Positions 42,410-51,505 of a stretch of 64,000 bases of DNA are shown here, piece by piece; position 1 is the stretch's first letter, and each line of letters starts with the position of its first letter. The notes under the pieces were generated by a model. The model had not been told where the DNA came from. It saw nothing but the letters and a program-made list of their open reading frames with translations, and did not search any database. Source of the stretch: Fen-1273 sp963837815. GTDB taxonomy: Bacteria > Bacteroidota > Ignavibacteria > UBA10030 > UBA6906. A program made the translations under genes and the position numbers. The stretch lies in the NCBI GenBank assembly GCA_963837815.1, contig CAWIOS010000017.1, positions 124,001 to 188,000 of the forward strand, in the 5' to 3' direction.

Positions 42410-43762
42410 TTAATGGACCCGGTCGAGAAGAAGCCTGAGCTCTTTCTTTGCGCTTGCTGCAATCGCGCCGGGGCGGAGCGTCGTGTGTGCCCCGTCTCTG
42501 TACACCCACGCGCCGTCAATCATGACGTAACGGACGTTTTCCGGCGTCCCGGAGTAGACGATCGCGGAGTACGGGTTCGACTCGTCCGCAGGATTCCAGA
42601 GACGACCCAGATCGAGAAGCACGATGTCGGCTTTCTTTCCCGGCTCAAGGCTCCCCGTGTCCCCCGCGAGCCCGAGCGCGTGTGCCCCTCCGCGCGTCGC
42701 AAGCTCGAAGACGGCGGCAGCCGGCATCGCCTGCGCGCCGTGAACGGGTTTCTGAATGAGCGCCGCGTGGCGCATCTCCTGGAACATGTCGAGCGTGTTG
42801 TTACACGGCGCCCCGTCGGCGCCGAGCGAGACGGAGATGCCCCGGGAGAGGAGTTCGGGGACGGGGGCGATGCCGGAGCCGAGCTTCAGGTTCGACGTGG
42901 GGCAGTGGAGAACTCTTGCGTCCTTCTCCCGCAGAAGGGCGATTTCCTTTTCGCTGATCCAGATGCAGTGCGCGAGGCACGTGTTGGCGCGCAGGATACC
43001 GAGCTTCTCGAAAAACTCGATATTGTCCGCGCCGCAGCGCTTGCGGACGGCATCCATCTCCCGCCGGTTTTCCGCGGCGTGTGTGTGGAAGAGCATCCCC
43101 GGGAACGACGCGGTCATCGCATGGGCTTCCCTCAGGAGCCGGTCGGAGCAGGAGAGGATGAACCGCGGCGCGACTGCGTATTTCATCCTTCCCCCCGCTT
43201 TTCCGTGCCAGCGCTGAGCCTGTGCGAACGTCGAGCGGAGGGACTCCTCCGTCGTCTCGCGGAGCGAAGGATAGACGTCGTTCGTGTCCATCATTGCCTT
43301 CCCGATGAACGCCCGGATCCCCGTCTCCTCGACCGCGGCGGCGATCTCCTCTTCATGCGCGACGCTCCCCATGTCCATTACCGTCGTCGTCCCCGACCGG
43401 ATCAGTTCCGCTATCCCCGTCATCGCGGACGCGCGCATCGACGCCGGGTTGTGCGCCGCCTCGAACGGATAGATCTTCAGACGCAGCCAGTCGAGAAGCT
43501 CGAGCTCGTCCGCCAGGCCGCGGAAGAGCGTCTGGCAGAGGTGAATGTGGGTCTGCACGAAGCCGGGGATGACGGTAAGGGAAGGCGCGTTGAAGATGGT
43601 CCCGTCAAACCGGGGCATCGCGGCGAGCTCTTCCGCCGACAGCATGGATTCGATGGACGAGCCGGCGACGACGAGCCCCCCGCCCGGGAGAACGCGGCGC
43701 GACGCGTCCATCGTGACAACGGAACCGGCCTTGATGAGTGTGCGGGAAAGGGGCATGCTCAT
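42410..43762 (-). CDS. Amidohydrolase, MTA/SAH deaminase or SsnA-like
   Basis: 450 residues with the metal motifs of the TRZ/ATZ/MtaD branch: HIHL after GFVQT, HTHAAEN, the LAHC histidine and SLGADGAPCNNTLDMF. These enzymes deaminate adenosine-type nucleosides (methylthioadenosine, S-adenosylhomocysteine, 5'-deoxyadenosine) or other aminated rings. Exact substrate is not determinable. The ATG shares one base with the radA stop, so it is coupled to radA. Confidence 0.88.
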   Translation of the reverse strand: MSMPLSRTLIKAGSVVTMDASRRVLPGGGLVVAGSSIESMLSAEELAAMPRFDGTIFNAPSLTVIPGFVQTHIHLCQTLFRGLADELELLDWLRLKIYPFEAAHNPASMRASAMTGIAELIRSGTTTVMDMGSVAHEEEIAAAVEETGIRAFIGKAMMDTNDVYPSLRETTEESLRSTFAQAQRWHGKAGGRMKYAVAPRFILSCSDRLLREAHAMTASFPGMLFHTHAAENRREMDAVRKRCGADNIEFFEKLGILRANTCLAHCIWISEKEIALLREKDARVLHCPTSNLKLGSGIAPVPELLSRGISVSLGADGAPCNNTLDMFQEMRHAALIQKPVHGAQAMPAAAVFELATRGGAHALGLAGDTGSLEPGKKADIVLLDLGRLWNPADESNPYSAIVYSGTPENVRYVMIDGAWVYRDGAHTTLRPGAIAASAKKELRLLLDRVH

Positions 43763-45129
43763 CAGGATCCGACGAGCGCCGAGATCGCCTGGTCGACGGA
43801 TTCAATTTCGATAAGTTCGACCCCGTCCCGGCGGGAGAGTTTGCGGGCATTGCTCCGGGGGAGGACGCACCGGGTAAATCCGAGTTTTCCGGCCTCGCCG
43901 ACCCTTTTTTCTGCCTGGCTCACGCTCCGGATCTCGCCGCCGAGTCCTACCTCGCCGATTGCCACCGCGGTCGCATCGACGGGAATGTCACGCAAACTCG
44001 ACACAATCGCCAGCGCCATCCCCAGGTCGACCGCCGGTTCGTCGATCCTGACTCCCCCCGCGACGTTGACGAACACGTCATACTGTCCGAGACGGAGCCC
44101 GACCCGTTTTTCAAGAACCGCGAGGAGCATCTGCAGGCGGCGCGTATCGAATCCGGTGGAGCTCCGCTGCGGTACGCCGTAGCTCGTCGGCGCGACGAGC
44201 GCCTGGACCTCGACGAGGAGGGGACGCGTCCCCTCGACGCTCGCCACGACGGCCGATCCCGACGCGCCGGATCTTCTCTCTGCCAGAAACACTTCCGAAG
44301 GATTCGGCACCTCGCGAAGCCCGCCGTCGTTCATCTCGAAGACGCCGATCTCGTTCGTCGAGCCGAACCTGTTCTTCATCGCCCGGAGGATCCTGAATGC
44401 ATGCTGGCGCTCCCCCTCAAACTGGAGCACCGTGTCGACCATGTGCTCGACGACTTTCGGGCCTGCAATCACACCTTCCTTCGTCACGTGCCCGACGAGA
44501 AAGACCGGAGTGCCGCCGGTCTTCGCCATCCGCATGAACATCGCGGTGGCCTCACGCACCTGGCTGACGGTCCCGGGCGCGCTCTCGAGATCGGGACGGT
44601 ACATCGTCTGGATGGAATCCACGATGACAAGATCGGGCGGCTGCCTCGCGATCACCGCCTGGATGACGTCAAGGTTGGTTTCGGCCAGGAGCAGAAGGGA
44701 TTCCGGGGGCTTGACCGCGAGCCGTTCCGCGCGGAGCCTGATCTGCCCGACCGATTCCTCCCCGGTGATGTAGAGCGTGACGCATGTGAGGGAAGACGCC
44801 ATCTGCATCATCAACGTCGATTTGCCGATGCCGGGATCGCCGCCGATGAGTACGACAGAGCCGGGGACTATCCCGCCGCCGAGGACCCTGTCAAATTCCG
44901 GAATCCCCACGGGGGAACGGGGCTCGGGCACGATGTCAACTTCGCCGATCGGGACCGGTCCCGCGGACTTCGCCGCCGTTCCGCTCCGGGCCTGATGGCG
45001 CCTGCCGGGGAGGATTTCCTCCACAAACGAATTCCACTCACCGCAATTCGGACATTTACCGACCCAGCGGGGCGATTCGTACGCGCAGGACTGGCAGACA
45101 TACCGGGTTTGTACTTTATCCCTGCTCAT
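43762..45129 (-). CDS. radA: DNA repair protein RadA/Sms
   Basis: 455 residues. It has an N-terminal C4 zinc finger (Cys12, 15, 26, 29), a RecA-like ATPase with Walker A GGDPGIGKST (96-105), the RadA-specific KNRFG motif (AMKNRFGSTNEIG) and a C-terminal Lon-like domain. It helps branch migration in recombination repair. The ATG directly follows the -10 region, so the mRNA may have no leader. Confidence 0.97.
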   Translation of the reverse strand: MSRDKVQTRYVCQSCAYESPRWVGKCPNCGEWNSFVEEILPGRRHQARSGTAAKSAGPVPIGEVDIVPEPRSPVGIPEFDRVLGGGIVPGSVVLIGGDPGIGKSTLMMQMASSLTCVTLYITGEESVGQIRLRAERLAVKPPESLLLLAETNLDVIQAVIARQPPDLVIVDSIQTMYRPDLESAPGTVSQVREATAMFMRMAKTGGTPVFLVGHVTKEGVIAGPKVVEHMVDTVLQFEGERQHAFRILRAMKNRFGSTNEIGVFEMNDGGLREVPNPSEVFLAERRSGASGSAVVASVEGTRPLLVEVQALVAPTSYGVPQRSSTGFDTRRLQMLLAVLEKRVGLRLGQYDVFVNVAGGVRIDEPAVDLGMALAIVSSLRDIPVDATAVAIGEVGLGGEIRSVSQAEKRVGEAGKLGFTRCVLPRSNARKLSRRDGVELIEIESVDQAISALVGS

Positions 45130-45134
45130 GATTC

Positions 45135-45163
45135 AATATACCGACGCACCGAGAGAGATACAA
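45135..45163 (-). promoter_or_regulatory. Promoter of the radA operon
   Basis: On the minus strand, TTGTAT (45163-45158) and TATATT (45140-45135) are 17 bases apart. Five bases separate the -10 box from the ATG, so the predicted start point is the A of ATG. Confidence 0.6.
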
Positions 45164-45170
45164 CGGGACG

Positions 45171-45199
45171 TTGATTCTGCCGCGCATCGTGAGTATATT
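45171..45199 (+). promoter_or_regulatory. Promoter of the GHL10-type hydrolase gene
   Basis: TTGATT (45171-45176) and TATATT (45194-45199) are 17 bases apart. It lies back to back with the radA promoter, the two -35 boxes being seven bases apart. The leader to TTG 45232 is about 26 bases. Confidence 0.6.
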
Positions 45200-45231
45200 C
45201 AGCGGAGAGATTCACCACACCGGACGTCTCA

Positions 45232-46977
45232 TTGCCCATCCGAATTCCCCTTTTCTTCTTTCTTGCACTCCTCAGCTCGCCTGAATCCGGCGCACAATCA
45301 CCCGTTATTCCGAAGCGGGAAGTGCGCGCCGTGTGGCTGACGACCGCATCCGGGCTCGACTGGCCCAGGAGCACAGACAGGGCCGAGCAGCAGGCTTCGC
45401 TCGGCGAGATCGTCCGCCGCCTGAAATCATACAACTTCAACACGATCTTTTTCCAGGTCCGGTCCCGGGGGGATGCGTACTACCGGTCGGTGTATGAGCC
45501 CTGGGCCGAGAATCTCACCGGGACGCTCGGCAAGGACCCCGGATGGGACCCGCTTGCATTCCTCATCAACGAGGCGCACCGGGCGGGCATCGAGGTCCAC
45601 GCCTGGGTAAACGTGTACAAGGTCAGGGCAAACGGCCCGGTTCCGCTGACCACCCCCCCGCATATTTCCCGCGCCCATCCCGGCTGGACGTTCAACTACC
45701 ACGGGGAAGGATGGCTCGACCCCGGCATCCCCGATGTGGACACGTACTTGCTGAACGTCGTCATGGACATCGCCCGGAAATACGAGATCGACGGGATCAA
45801 TTTCGACTATCTCCGCTACCCCGGAAGGGACTTCCCCGACGGCGATTCATACAGAAGGTACGGCCTCGGCATCCCGAGGGACAGGTGGAGAAAATCGAAC
45901 CTCGACAGGTTCGTCGGCGAGTGCTACGACAGGCTGACCGCGCTCCGCCCGCTGCTGAAGATCGGCTCGTCCCCCCTCGGCATATACGGCGCCGACACGG
46001 GTTTTGTCTCAATCGCAGCGGGGGAATATTACCAGGACACGCGCGCGTGGCTCAAAACGGGAAAACTCGACTACGTGGCGCCACAGGTCTACTGGGACAT
46101 AGGGGGCGCCAGGGGGGATCCGGATTACGCCGTCCTGGTTCCGGACTGGCAGCACCTGGCAGGAGCGCGGCATGTCTACGCAGGGATCGGCGCGTACAAG
46201 ACCGACGTTGCAAGGGAAATTCCGCGGCAGATCGACATCTCGCGGAACGCGGGGAATGCCGGCCAGTCCTACTTCCGCTACGAGAGCGTTCACGGCGCGG
46301 AGCTTTTCGGCGGCAGGTATGCCACGCCCGCGCTGATACCGCCGATGCCGTGGAAGGACTCCTCGTCTCCCCCGCCCCCTCTGCACATCGCGCTCAACGA
46401 GATCACGACGAACGTTTTCAATCTCCAGTGGGTCCTTCCGCAAACCGTGGCGGACAGGTCGCGGGCGGCCCGGTTCATAGTCTACCGCTGGATCTCGCCG
46501 CAGATCCCGTTCGACGATCCCCGGTCCATCGCACAGGTGGTTTCCGGATCGACATCATCGATCATCGACACGGTGAAGGTCCCTTCCGGAGCGACGTATT
46601 ATTACGCCGTAAGCGCCGTCAACGCCGCCAACAGTGAAGGGTTCCCTTCCCCGGTGTCAGGCGGCACGATGCGGGAGTTTCTCTCGCTCAGGGGGAAAAT
46701 GACGGAGACGACCGGCCTCTCGGCCTCACTCTCTCCGGGGGGCGGCACTCCCCACATGGTGGCGTACTCACTCGCACGACGGACCCCCGTGACGCTCGAA
46801 CTCCTGGCGCACCCGAGAGGATCGAATGACACGATTACAACAACGCTTGTGAGCGACACGCAGGAGACGGGCATCTATATCGTGGGGCTCAACAGCGTGC
46901 AGTTTGTCCCGGGGAAGTACACGTTCAGGCTCAGGGCAGGCGAGTCGGTCGTGGAACAACCGTTCGAGTTGCCGTGA
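45232..46977 (+). CDS. GHL10/DUF187-type glycoside hydrolase-like secreted protein
   Basis: 581 residues with a signal peptide (LFFFLALLSSPESGAQ). The TIM-barrel starts EVRAVWLTTASGLDWPRS and continues with NTIFFQVRSRGDAYYRS, AGIEVHAWVNVYKV, DGINFDYLRYPG and DYVAPQVYWD, the pattern of YngK/GHL10 hydrolase-like proteins. A fibronectin type III domain (about 375-475) and a C-terminal beta domain follow. There is no T9SS sorting domain. The only suitable start is TTG at 45232, without a clear Shine-Dalgarno, so the start is less certain than the gene. Confidence 0.88.
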   Translation: MPIRIPLFFFLALLSSPESGAQSPVIPKREVRAVWLTTASGLDWPRSTDRAEQQASLGEIVRRLKSYNFNTIFFQVRSRGDAYYRSVYEPWAENLTGTLGKDPGWDPLAFLINEAHRAGIEVHAWVNVYKVRANGPVPLTTPPHISRAHPGWTFNYHGEGWLDPGIPDVDTYLLNVVMDIARKYEIDGINFDYLRYPGRDFPDGDSYRRYGLGIPRDRWRKSNLDRFVGECYDRLTALRPLLKIGSSPLGIYGADTGFVSIAAGEYYQDTRAWLKTGKLDYVAPQVYWDIGGARGDPDYAVLVPDWQHLAGARHVYAGIGAYKTDVAREIPRQIDISRNAGNAGQSYFRYESVHGAELFGGRYATPALIPPMPWKDSSSPPPPLHIALNEITTNVFNLQWVLPQTVADRSRAARFIVYRWISPQIPFDDPRSIAQVVSGSTSSIIDTVKVPSGATYYYAVSAVNAANSEGFPSPVSGGTMREFLSLRGKMTETTGLSASLSPGGGTPHMVAYSLARRTPVTLELLAHPRGSNDTITTTLVSDTQETGIYIVGLNSVQFVPGKYTFRLRAGESVVEQPFELP

Positions 46978-46996
46978 GGTGAAGCCTTTTGCAGGC

Positions 46997-47024
46997 TTGA
47001 ATATGGGAAAAAGTATCGTAACTT
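46997..47024 (+). promoter_or_regulatory. Candidate promoter of the TRAP transporter operon
   Basis: TTGAAT (46997-47002) and TAACTT (47019-47024) are separated by 16 bases, with a leader of about 30 bases before GTG 47061. Confidence 0.45.
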
Positions 47025-47060
47025 AACTACGCGATTGTACTCTTCAGAGAAAGGAAACCC

Positions 47061-48062
47061 GTGAAACGCTCTCTCGTGATACTGATGTGCGCGATTGTTC
47101 TCGCGCCCCTCCTCAACGCCCAGCAATACCTCGTAAAGTTCGCGACGCTTGCACCGGAAGGAAGCACGCCGACAAGGATAATGCGCGAATTCGACAAGGC
47201 GATACGCGAACAGAGCGGCGGCCGACTGGGATTCAAGATCTATGCGGGCGGGGTTGCGGGGGACGAGAAGGACGTGGTCCGGAAGATCAAGCTCGGCCAG
47301 TACAGCGCCGGAGGATTCACCGGGGTGGGGATCAACGAGATCGCGAAGAAGGTCCGCGTGCTGGATGCCCCGTTTCTCTTCAACAACCATGACGAGGTGG
47401 ATTTCATCGTCGACAAGTTTGACAAGGAGTTCCGTCAGGCTATCGAAGAAGGCGGGTTCGTGCTTCTCGGTTGGGCGGAGGTGGGGCTTGTGTACATCTA
47501 CTCCGACCGGCCGGTCGCATCCGCCGAGGATCTGAAGCAGACGAAGATCTGGATGTGGGAAGGGGATCCGATCGCAGAGGCGGCATTCCAGGCAATCGGC
47601 GTCTCCCCGATACCCCTTTCGATCACGGACGTGAGCACGTCGCTCCAGACGGGGATGGTGAACACCGTCTATACCCCGCCCTACGAACTTGTCGCGCTCT
47701 CCTGGTTCACGCGCGTGAAATACATGATGGGGGTGCCTCTCGCCAACAGCGAAGGGGCGGTCCTGATCTCCAGGAAGACGTTCGACGCGATGCCTAAAGA
47801 CCTGCAGGACATACTCGTGACGAACGGCCAGAAGTATTTCCGCCAGCTCACACTTGCAAGCCGCGATGAGAACGAAAAGTCGATTGCCACGCTGAAGGAG
47901 AAGGGGATTTCGGTTGTCATGCCCACGAAAGAAGTGGCCGCCCAGTTTGAAGCGGCGGGAAAGAAGGCGCGGCAGCTTCTCGTCGGCAAGCTCTTCTCAC
48001 AGGAATTCCTCGACCAGGTGGAGTCTTCGCTTCACGCGTACCGACAGGAGCACGGCAAATGA
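47061..48062 (+). CDS. dctP: TRAP transporter substrate-binding protein DctP
   Basis: 333 residues with a signal peptide (LVILMCAIVLAPLLNAQ). The DctP fold is recognised from VKFATLAPEGSTPTRIMREF, the ASAEDLKQTKIWMWEGDP region (the arginine usual before W in carboxylate binders is replaced here), and AVLISRKTFDAMP. It captures a substrate, typically an organic acid, in the periplasm. GTG start preceded by AAAGGAA. Overlaps dctQ by four bases. Confidence 0.92.
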   Translation: MKRSLVILMCAIVLAPLLNAQQYLVKFATLAPEGSTPTRIMREFDKAIREQSGGRLGFKIYAGGVAGDEKDVVRKIKLGQYSAGGFTGVGINEIAKKVRVLDAPFLFNNHDEVDFIVDKFDKEFRQAIEEGGFVLLGWAEVGLVYIYSDRPVASAEDLKQTKIWMWEGDPIAEAAFQAIGVSPIPLSITDVSTSLQTGMVNTVYTPPYELVALSWFTRVKYMMGVPLANSEGAVLISRKTFDAMPKDLQDILVTNGQKYFRQLTLASRDENEKSIATLKEKGISVVMPTKEVAAQFEAAGKKARQLLVGKLFSQEFLDQVESSLHAYRQEHGK

Positions 48063-48568
48063 GCGTTCTCAGGGCGCTCGACAGGTTCCTCACAAAGGCG
48101 GTTACCTGGCTTCTCTTGCTTTTTTTCGTGATGATGCTCGGGATCGCCGCGCTGCAGGTTCTCCTCAGGATATTCCTCCACACGGGGATTATCTGGGGGG
48201 ACATTGCCGCCCGCCACATGGTGCTCTGGGTCGGGTTTTTCGGGGCATACATGGCCACGCGCGAAGACAAGCATTTCCATATCGACGTCCTCACGCGGTT
48301 TCTTCATCCCAGGCTGAAGGCGTGGTTTGCGGCCTTCTCAGACCTGTTCGCAATCGTCATCTGCTACTTCATGCTCCAGGCGAGCCTGACGTTCGTTGAG
48401 GTGGGGATGGACGCGGACTCGATGCTCTTCCTCCAGGTGCCGCAGCGCGCCGCAGCGATGATCGTTCCTCTCGGATTCGGCATTATCCTGCTCCAGTTTC
48501 TCTTCCGGATGATTGAGAACATCGCCTCCGCACTCCGAGGCCCCTCACCGGAGGGACACACACCATGA
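48059..48568 (+). CDS. dctQ: TRAP transporter small membrane subunit DctQ
   Basis: 169 residues with four transmembrane helices and the conserved motif region IIWGDIAARHMVLWVGFFGAYMATRED. It pairs with DctM to form the sodium-coupled transport unit. Its stop overlaps the dctM ATG by four bases. Confidence 0.92.
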   Translation: MSVLRALDRFLTKAVTWLLLLFFVMMLGIAALQVLLRIFLHTGIIWGDIAARHMVLWVGFFGAYMATREDKHFHIDVLTRFLHPRLKAWFAAFSDLFAIVICYFMLQASLTFVEVGMDADSMLFLQVPQRAAAMIVPLGFGIILLQFLFRMIENIASALRGPSPEGHTP

Positions 48569-49841
48569 GCGTCTGGATCGTCATCGTCCTTCTCGGCATA
48601 CTCGCGCTGGCGGGAGCCCCTCTTTTCACGATCATCGGCGCGATCGGGCTGATTGCGTTCATTTCGTCGGGAACGGACACCTCGGCGATGATCGCCGAGC
48701 TCTACAGGCTTGTCGATCTCCCCGCACTTATCGCCATCCCGCTCTTCACGTTCGCCGGGTTTCTCCTTGCGGAGAGCAAAGCGCCGAAACGGCTGATCAG
48801 ACTGGCGGAATCGCTTTTCGGATGGATGCCCGGGGGACTTGCGGTCGTTGCTCTCTTTTCGACGGCCATATTCACCGCGTTCAGCGGCGCCTCCGGGGTG
48901 ACGATCATCGCGCTCGGCGGGCTCATCTACCCGGCGCTCATACAGCAGCGATACCCGGAAAAGTTCTCGCTGGGACTGGTGACGACGTCGGGAAGCCTCG
49001 GGCTTCTCTTCCCCCCTCCCTGCCGATCATTCTCTACAGCATCATCGCAGGTGTCAATATCGACCACCTGTTCATGGCGGGGCTCCTCCCGGGGATACTC
49101 CTCCTTCTTATACTCTCGCTGTATGCGATACGGACCGGCGTGGTTGCAAAAGTCCAGCGAACGGCATTTTCATGGGGTGAGGTCTGGGGCGCGCTCAAGG
49201 AGGCAGCATGGGAAGCCCCCCTCCCGGTCGTGGTTGTCGGCGGGATATACGGAGGAATATTCACTGCGACCGAAGCGGCGGCGGTAACGGCGGCGTACGT
49301 CCTTCTTGTCGAGGTGTTCGTCCACCGGGAAATAACGATCTTTTCGGACCTCCCCCGCGTCGTCAGGGAGAGCATGATACTCGTCGGGGCGATACTCGTC
49401 ATGCTCGGCTCCGCAATGGGCGTTACGAGCTATCTCATCGACGAGCAGATCCCGATGAAGCTTTTCGCGTTCATCAGCGCGTACGTGAGCAGCAAGATCG
49501 TGTTTCTCATAATACTGAACTTCTTCATCCTCGTGATGAACATGGTGGAAATCTTCTCCGCCATCATCATCGTCGTTCCCCTGATACTCCCCGTCGCGCT
49601 CCAGTACGGGGTCGACCCGATACACCTGGGCATCATATTCCTGCTGAACCTCGAGATCGGCTACATGACGCCACCTCTCGGGCTCAACCTGTTCCTCTCG
49701 AGCATCCGGTTCAACCAGCCGCTGACAAAGGTGTACAAGTCGGTCGTGCCGTTCTTCCTGCTGCTCGTGCTGACGTTATTGCTCGTGACGTATCTTCCCC
49801 ATTTGAGCCTTGTGCTTGTGGGAGGAGGGGCGGGACAGTAG
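48565..49841 (+). CDS. dctM: TRAP transporter large membrane subunit DctM, interrupted by a one-base frameshift
   Basis: The first 150 codons (starting SVWIVIVLLGILALAGAPLF) and the remainder (from LPIILYSIIAGVNIDHLFMAG to the end) are both typical DctM, but lie in different frames. They meet at a run of six C (49011-49016) inside the conserved GLLFPPSLP motif. A seventh C would restore TTC-CCC-CCC-TCC-CTG and a normal protein of about 425 residues. As written, translation stops at 49287. An assembly error is more likely than a real loss because the rest is well preserved. Confidence 0.85.
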
Positions 49842-49870
49842 GGGTAGGGGAATGGGAATCGGTACTTGAC

Positions 49871-49902
49871 GAACACGCCCCGAAAGGGGCGTGTTCGTTT
49901 TT
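49871..49902 (+). terminator. Strong rho-independent terminator of dctPQM
   Basis: GAACACGCCCC (49871-49881) pairs perfectly with GGGGCGTGTTC (49886-49896) around a GAAA tetraloop. G and five T follow. It lies 29 bases after dctM. Confidence 0.93.
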
Positions 49903-49978
49903 CTGTAAACGGAGTCGGGATGGTCCACCACGCCAGGAGAAGGCGTGATCTTCAATCAGGCCAGGGAAGGCGTGTTTT

Positions 49979-50839
49979 TCAAAACAGATCGGACTTCCTT
50001 GCCAGCAGAGCCTCCGCTTTCTTTTTCGCGATCATGTTCGCCAGCCGGAATTCGGGGAGTATGTCAGGTGACGCGTCGCACACCTTCGTCAGCAACTCCG
50101 TAAACAACTCTTCGTTCTGCGTCTGCACCGCGTACGAGCTTGCATAGTAGACGTACGTCATCAGGAATTTTCCGCCGGAGATTCTGATCGCGGTCTCAAA
50201 ATGCGCCTTCGAGTTTTCCGGGTTCCCTCCGAGCATCTGCGGCCGCATACCGGCAAGCGTCCCGAGGAACAGGTGCGCTCCCCCGTAGTAATATGACGAG
50301 TCCACACGGGCGACGAATTCCATCATGATCTCGGCCTTGGGCAGGTCCGCAAGAGCGGAGGGATCCTGGAGGGAAAGCTGTACATAGCTTCCGAGTCCGA
50401 ACGCTGACCAGAAGACTCCCGGCACGTCGTCTTTCCCGCGCTTCGCAAGCTCCGCTTTCAGATCATCCGGGGTCCCGTCCAGTGCCTTTGAGAGTGCAGC
50501 ATCCTGGCGCATAATGCGGTACCCGAAGTCACGCGACCGCATGTAGAAATCCTTCGCGCGCACATCGTCCTTCCCTTCGAGGAATGCCAGCGAGTAGCTC
50601 GCGTACCCCTGGCTCAGGAGGCGCAGGAGACGCTCGTTGTCCGGGTCGCTTTTCAGCATGACCTCGAGAAGCTTCAGGTTCCCGGGGAGTGCCTGCCCGG
50701 CGAATTCGAGATCGCGCTCGGACGTGAAGGCTTCGAACCCGTCGTCAGCGATCCCGCCGACAGTCGAGACCGCAAGCGTCCGTATGCAGCCGGAAAACGC
50801 AAGAAGTGATACAGAGCAGAAGAGCAATGTGAATTTCAT
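49979..50839 (-). CDS. TatT-like TRAP-associated lipoprotein
   Basis: 286 residues with a lipobox (LLAFSGC, Cys18). The rest is helical, TPR-like: NLKLLEVMLKSDPDNERLLRLLSQGYASYSLAFLEG, followed by RAKDFYMRSRDFGYRIM and KAHFETAI. This is the pattern of the TatT component described for Treponema TRAP systems, a periplasmic trimer that contacts the TRAP binding protein. It is convergent with dctPQM and not in their operon; its own promoter is present. The link to the adjacent transporter is inferred from the family and proximity. Confidence 0.85.
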   Translation of the reverse strand: MKFTLLFCSVSLLAFSGCIRTLAVSTVGGIADDGFEAFTSERDLEFAGQALPGNLKLLEVMLKSDPDNERLLRLLSQGYASYSLAFLEGKDDVRAKDFYMRSRDFGYRIMRQDAALSKALDGTPDDLKAELAKRGKDDVPGVFWSAFGLGSYVQLSLQDPSALADLPKAEIMMEFVARVDSSYYYGGAHLFLGTLAGMRPQMLGGNPENSKAHFETAIRISGGKFLMTYVYYASSYAVQTQNEELFTELLTKVCDASPDILPEFRLANMIAKKKAEALLARKSDLF

Positions 50840-50866
50840 CGCGGGTCCAGTTCTGAGAACGCGATA

Positions 50867-50895
50867 AAGATAGGGAAAAATCCTCCAAGTGTCCA
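50867..50895 (-). promoter_or_regulatory. Promoter of the TatT-like gene
   Basis: On the minus strand, TGGACA (50895-50890) and TATCTT (50872-50867) are 17 bases apart, with a leader of about 21 bases to the ATG at 50839. Confidence 0.5.
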
Positions 50896-50934
50896 TCGGA
50901 ATGGCAGATATATCTCCTTCCCCCGGAATCTCTC

Positions 50935-50963
50935 TTGCGTCTCTTTGCGCTATTCGATAGGTT
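50935..50963 (+). promoter_or_regulatory. Weak candidate promoter of the NTF2-like gene pair
   Basis: TTGCGT (50935-50940) and TAGGTT (50958-50963) are 17 bases apart. The -10 box is poor and the leader would be about 70 bases. Confidence 0.25.
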
Positions 50964-51040
50964 CGAATCAGGAATCGAAGACCCTACAACAAATCCACAC
51001 CTGAATCCATGCTGAAATCCAGGGCGCGGGAAGGACCATT

Positions 51041-51505
51041 ATGATTTCCCCGGACCAGGCCATCGCCGAAATCGTGGATCGCGAGACCCGCGCATGGGAT
51101 ACCAAGGACACACGGCTTCTCCTCAGCGTGTTCCATCCGGATATGGTGTGGCCCTGGCCGGCCACGCCTGAATCCCACGACCCTGTTGACTGGGTCTTTC
51201 TGATGGGGAGATTTGACCACGCGAGATGGTCCCGCATATGGCAGGAGCTCTTTGATACGCATGATTTGATACACAACATACGGATGATCCGGAAAATCGT
51301 CACAACGCCGGAAGGGGACGGAGGATTTGCAGTCGTCGACGTTGATACGCTCTGGCGGAATGGACTGGGCGGGGAGCAGCACTGGCACGGGCGCGCCTGC
51401 AAGGTGTACGCACGCATCGGTGAAGAATGGAAGATGACAATGCACACCGGGTTGCTTGAGTACCCGGTCCGATTATCGACAGACAAACAAAGGACGGCCG
51501 GATGA
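51041..51505 (+). CDS. NTF2-like/SnoaL-type protein
   Basis: 154 residues. An N-terminal helix (QAIAEIVDRETRAWDTKDTRLLLSVFHPDMVW) and the C-terminal strands (VYARIGEEWKMTMHTGLLEY) show the NTF2-like cone fold seen in SnoaL/DUF4440 proteins. No catalytic residues can be named. The stop overlaps the start of a second NTF2-like gene as ATGA, so the two may form a heteromer. Confidence 0.75.
   Translation: MISPDQAIAEIVDRETRAWDTKDTRLLLSVFHPDMVWPWPATPESHDPVDWVFLMGRFDHARWSRIWQELFDTHDLIHNIRMIRKIVTTPEGDGGFAVVDVDTLWRNGLGGEQHWHGRACKVYARIGEEWKMTMHTGLLEYPVRLSTDKQRTAG

Noticed and set aside
42167..44182. Open frame of 671 codons on the plus strand
   Set aside because: It lies opposite rdgB, the amidohydrolase and radA, which carry diagnostic motifs; the plus-strand product has no domain pattern.
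49933..49974. Imperfect direct repeat CCAGGAGAAGGCGTG / CCAGGGAAGGCGTG as a CRISPR-like or mobile-element sign
   Set aside because: Only two short copies with no spacer structure, no cas genes and no transposase; it is probably chance or local duplication between convergent genes.
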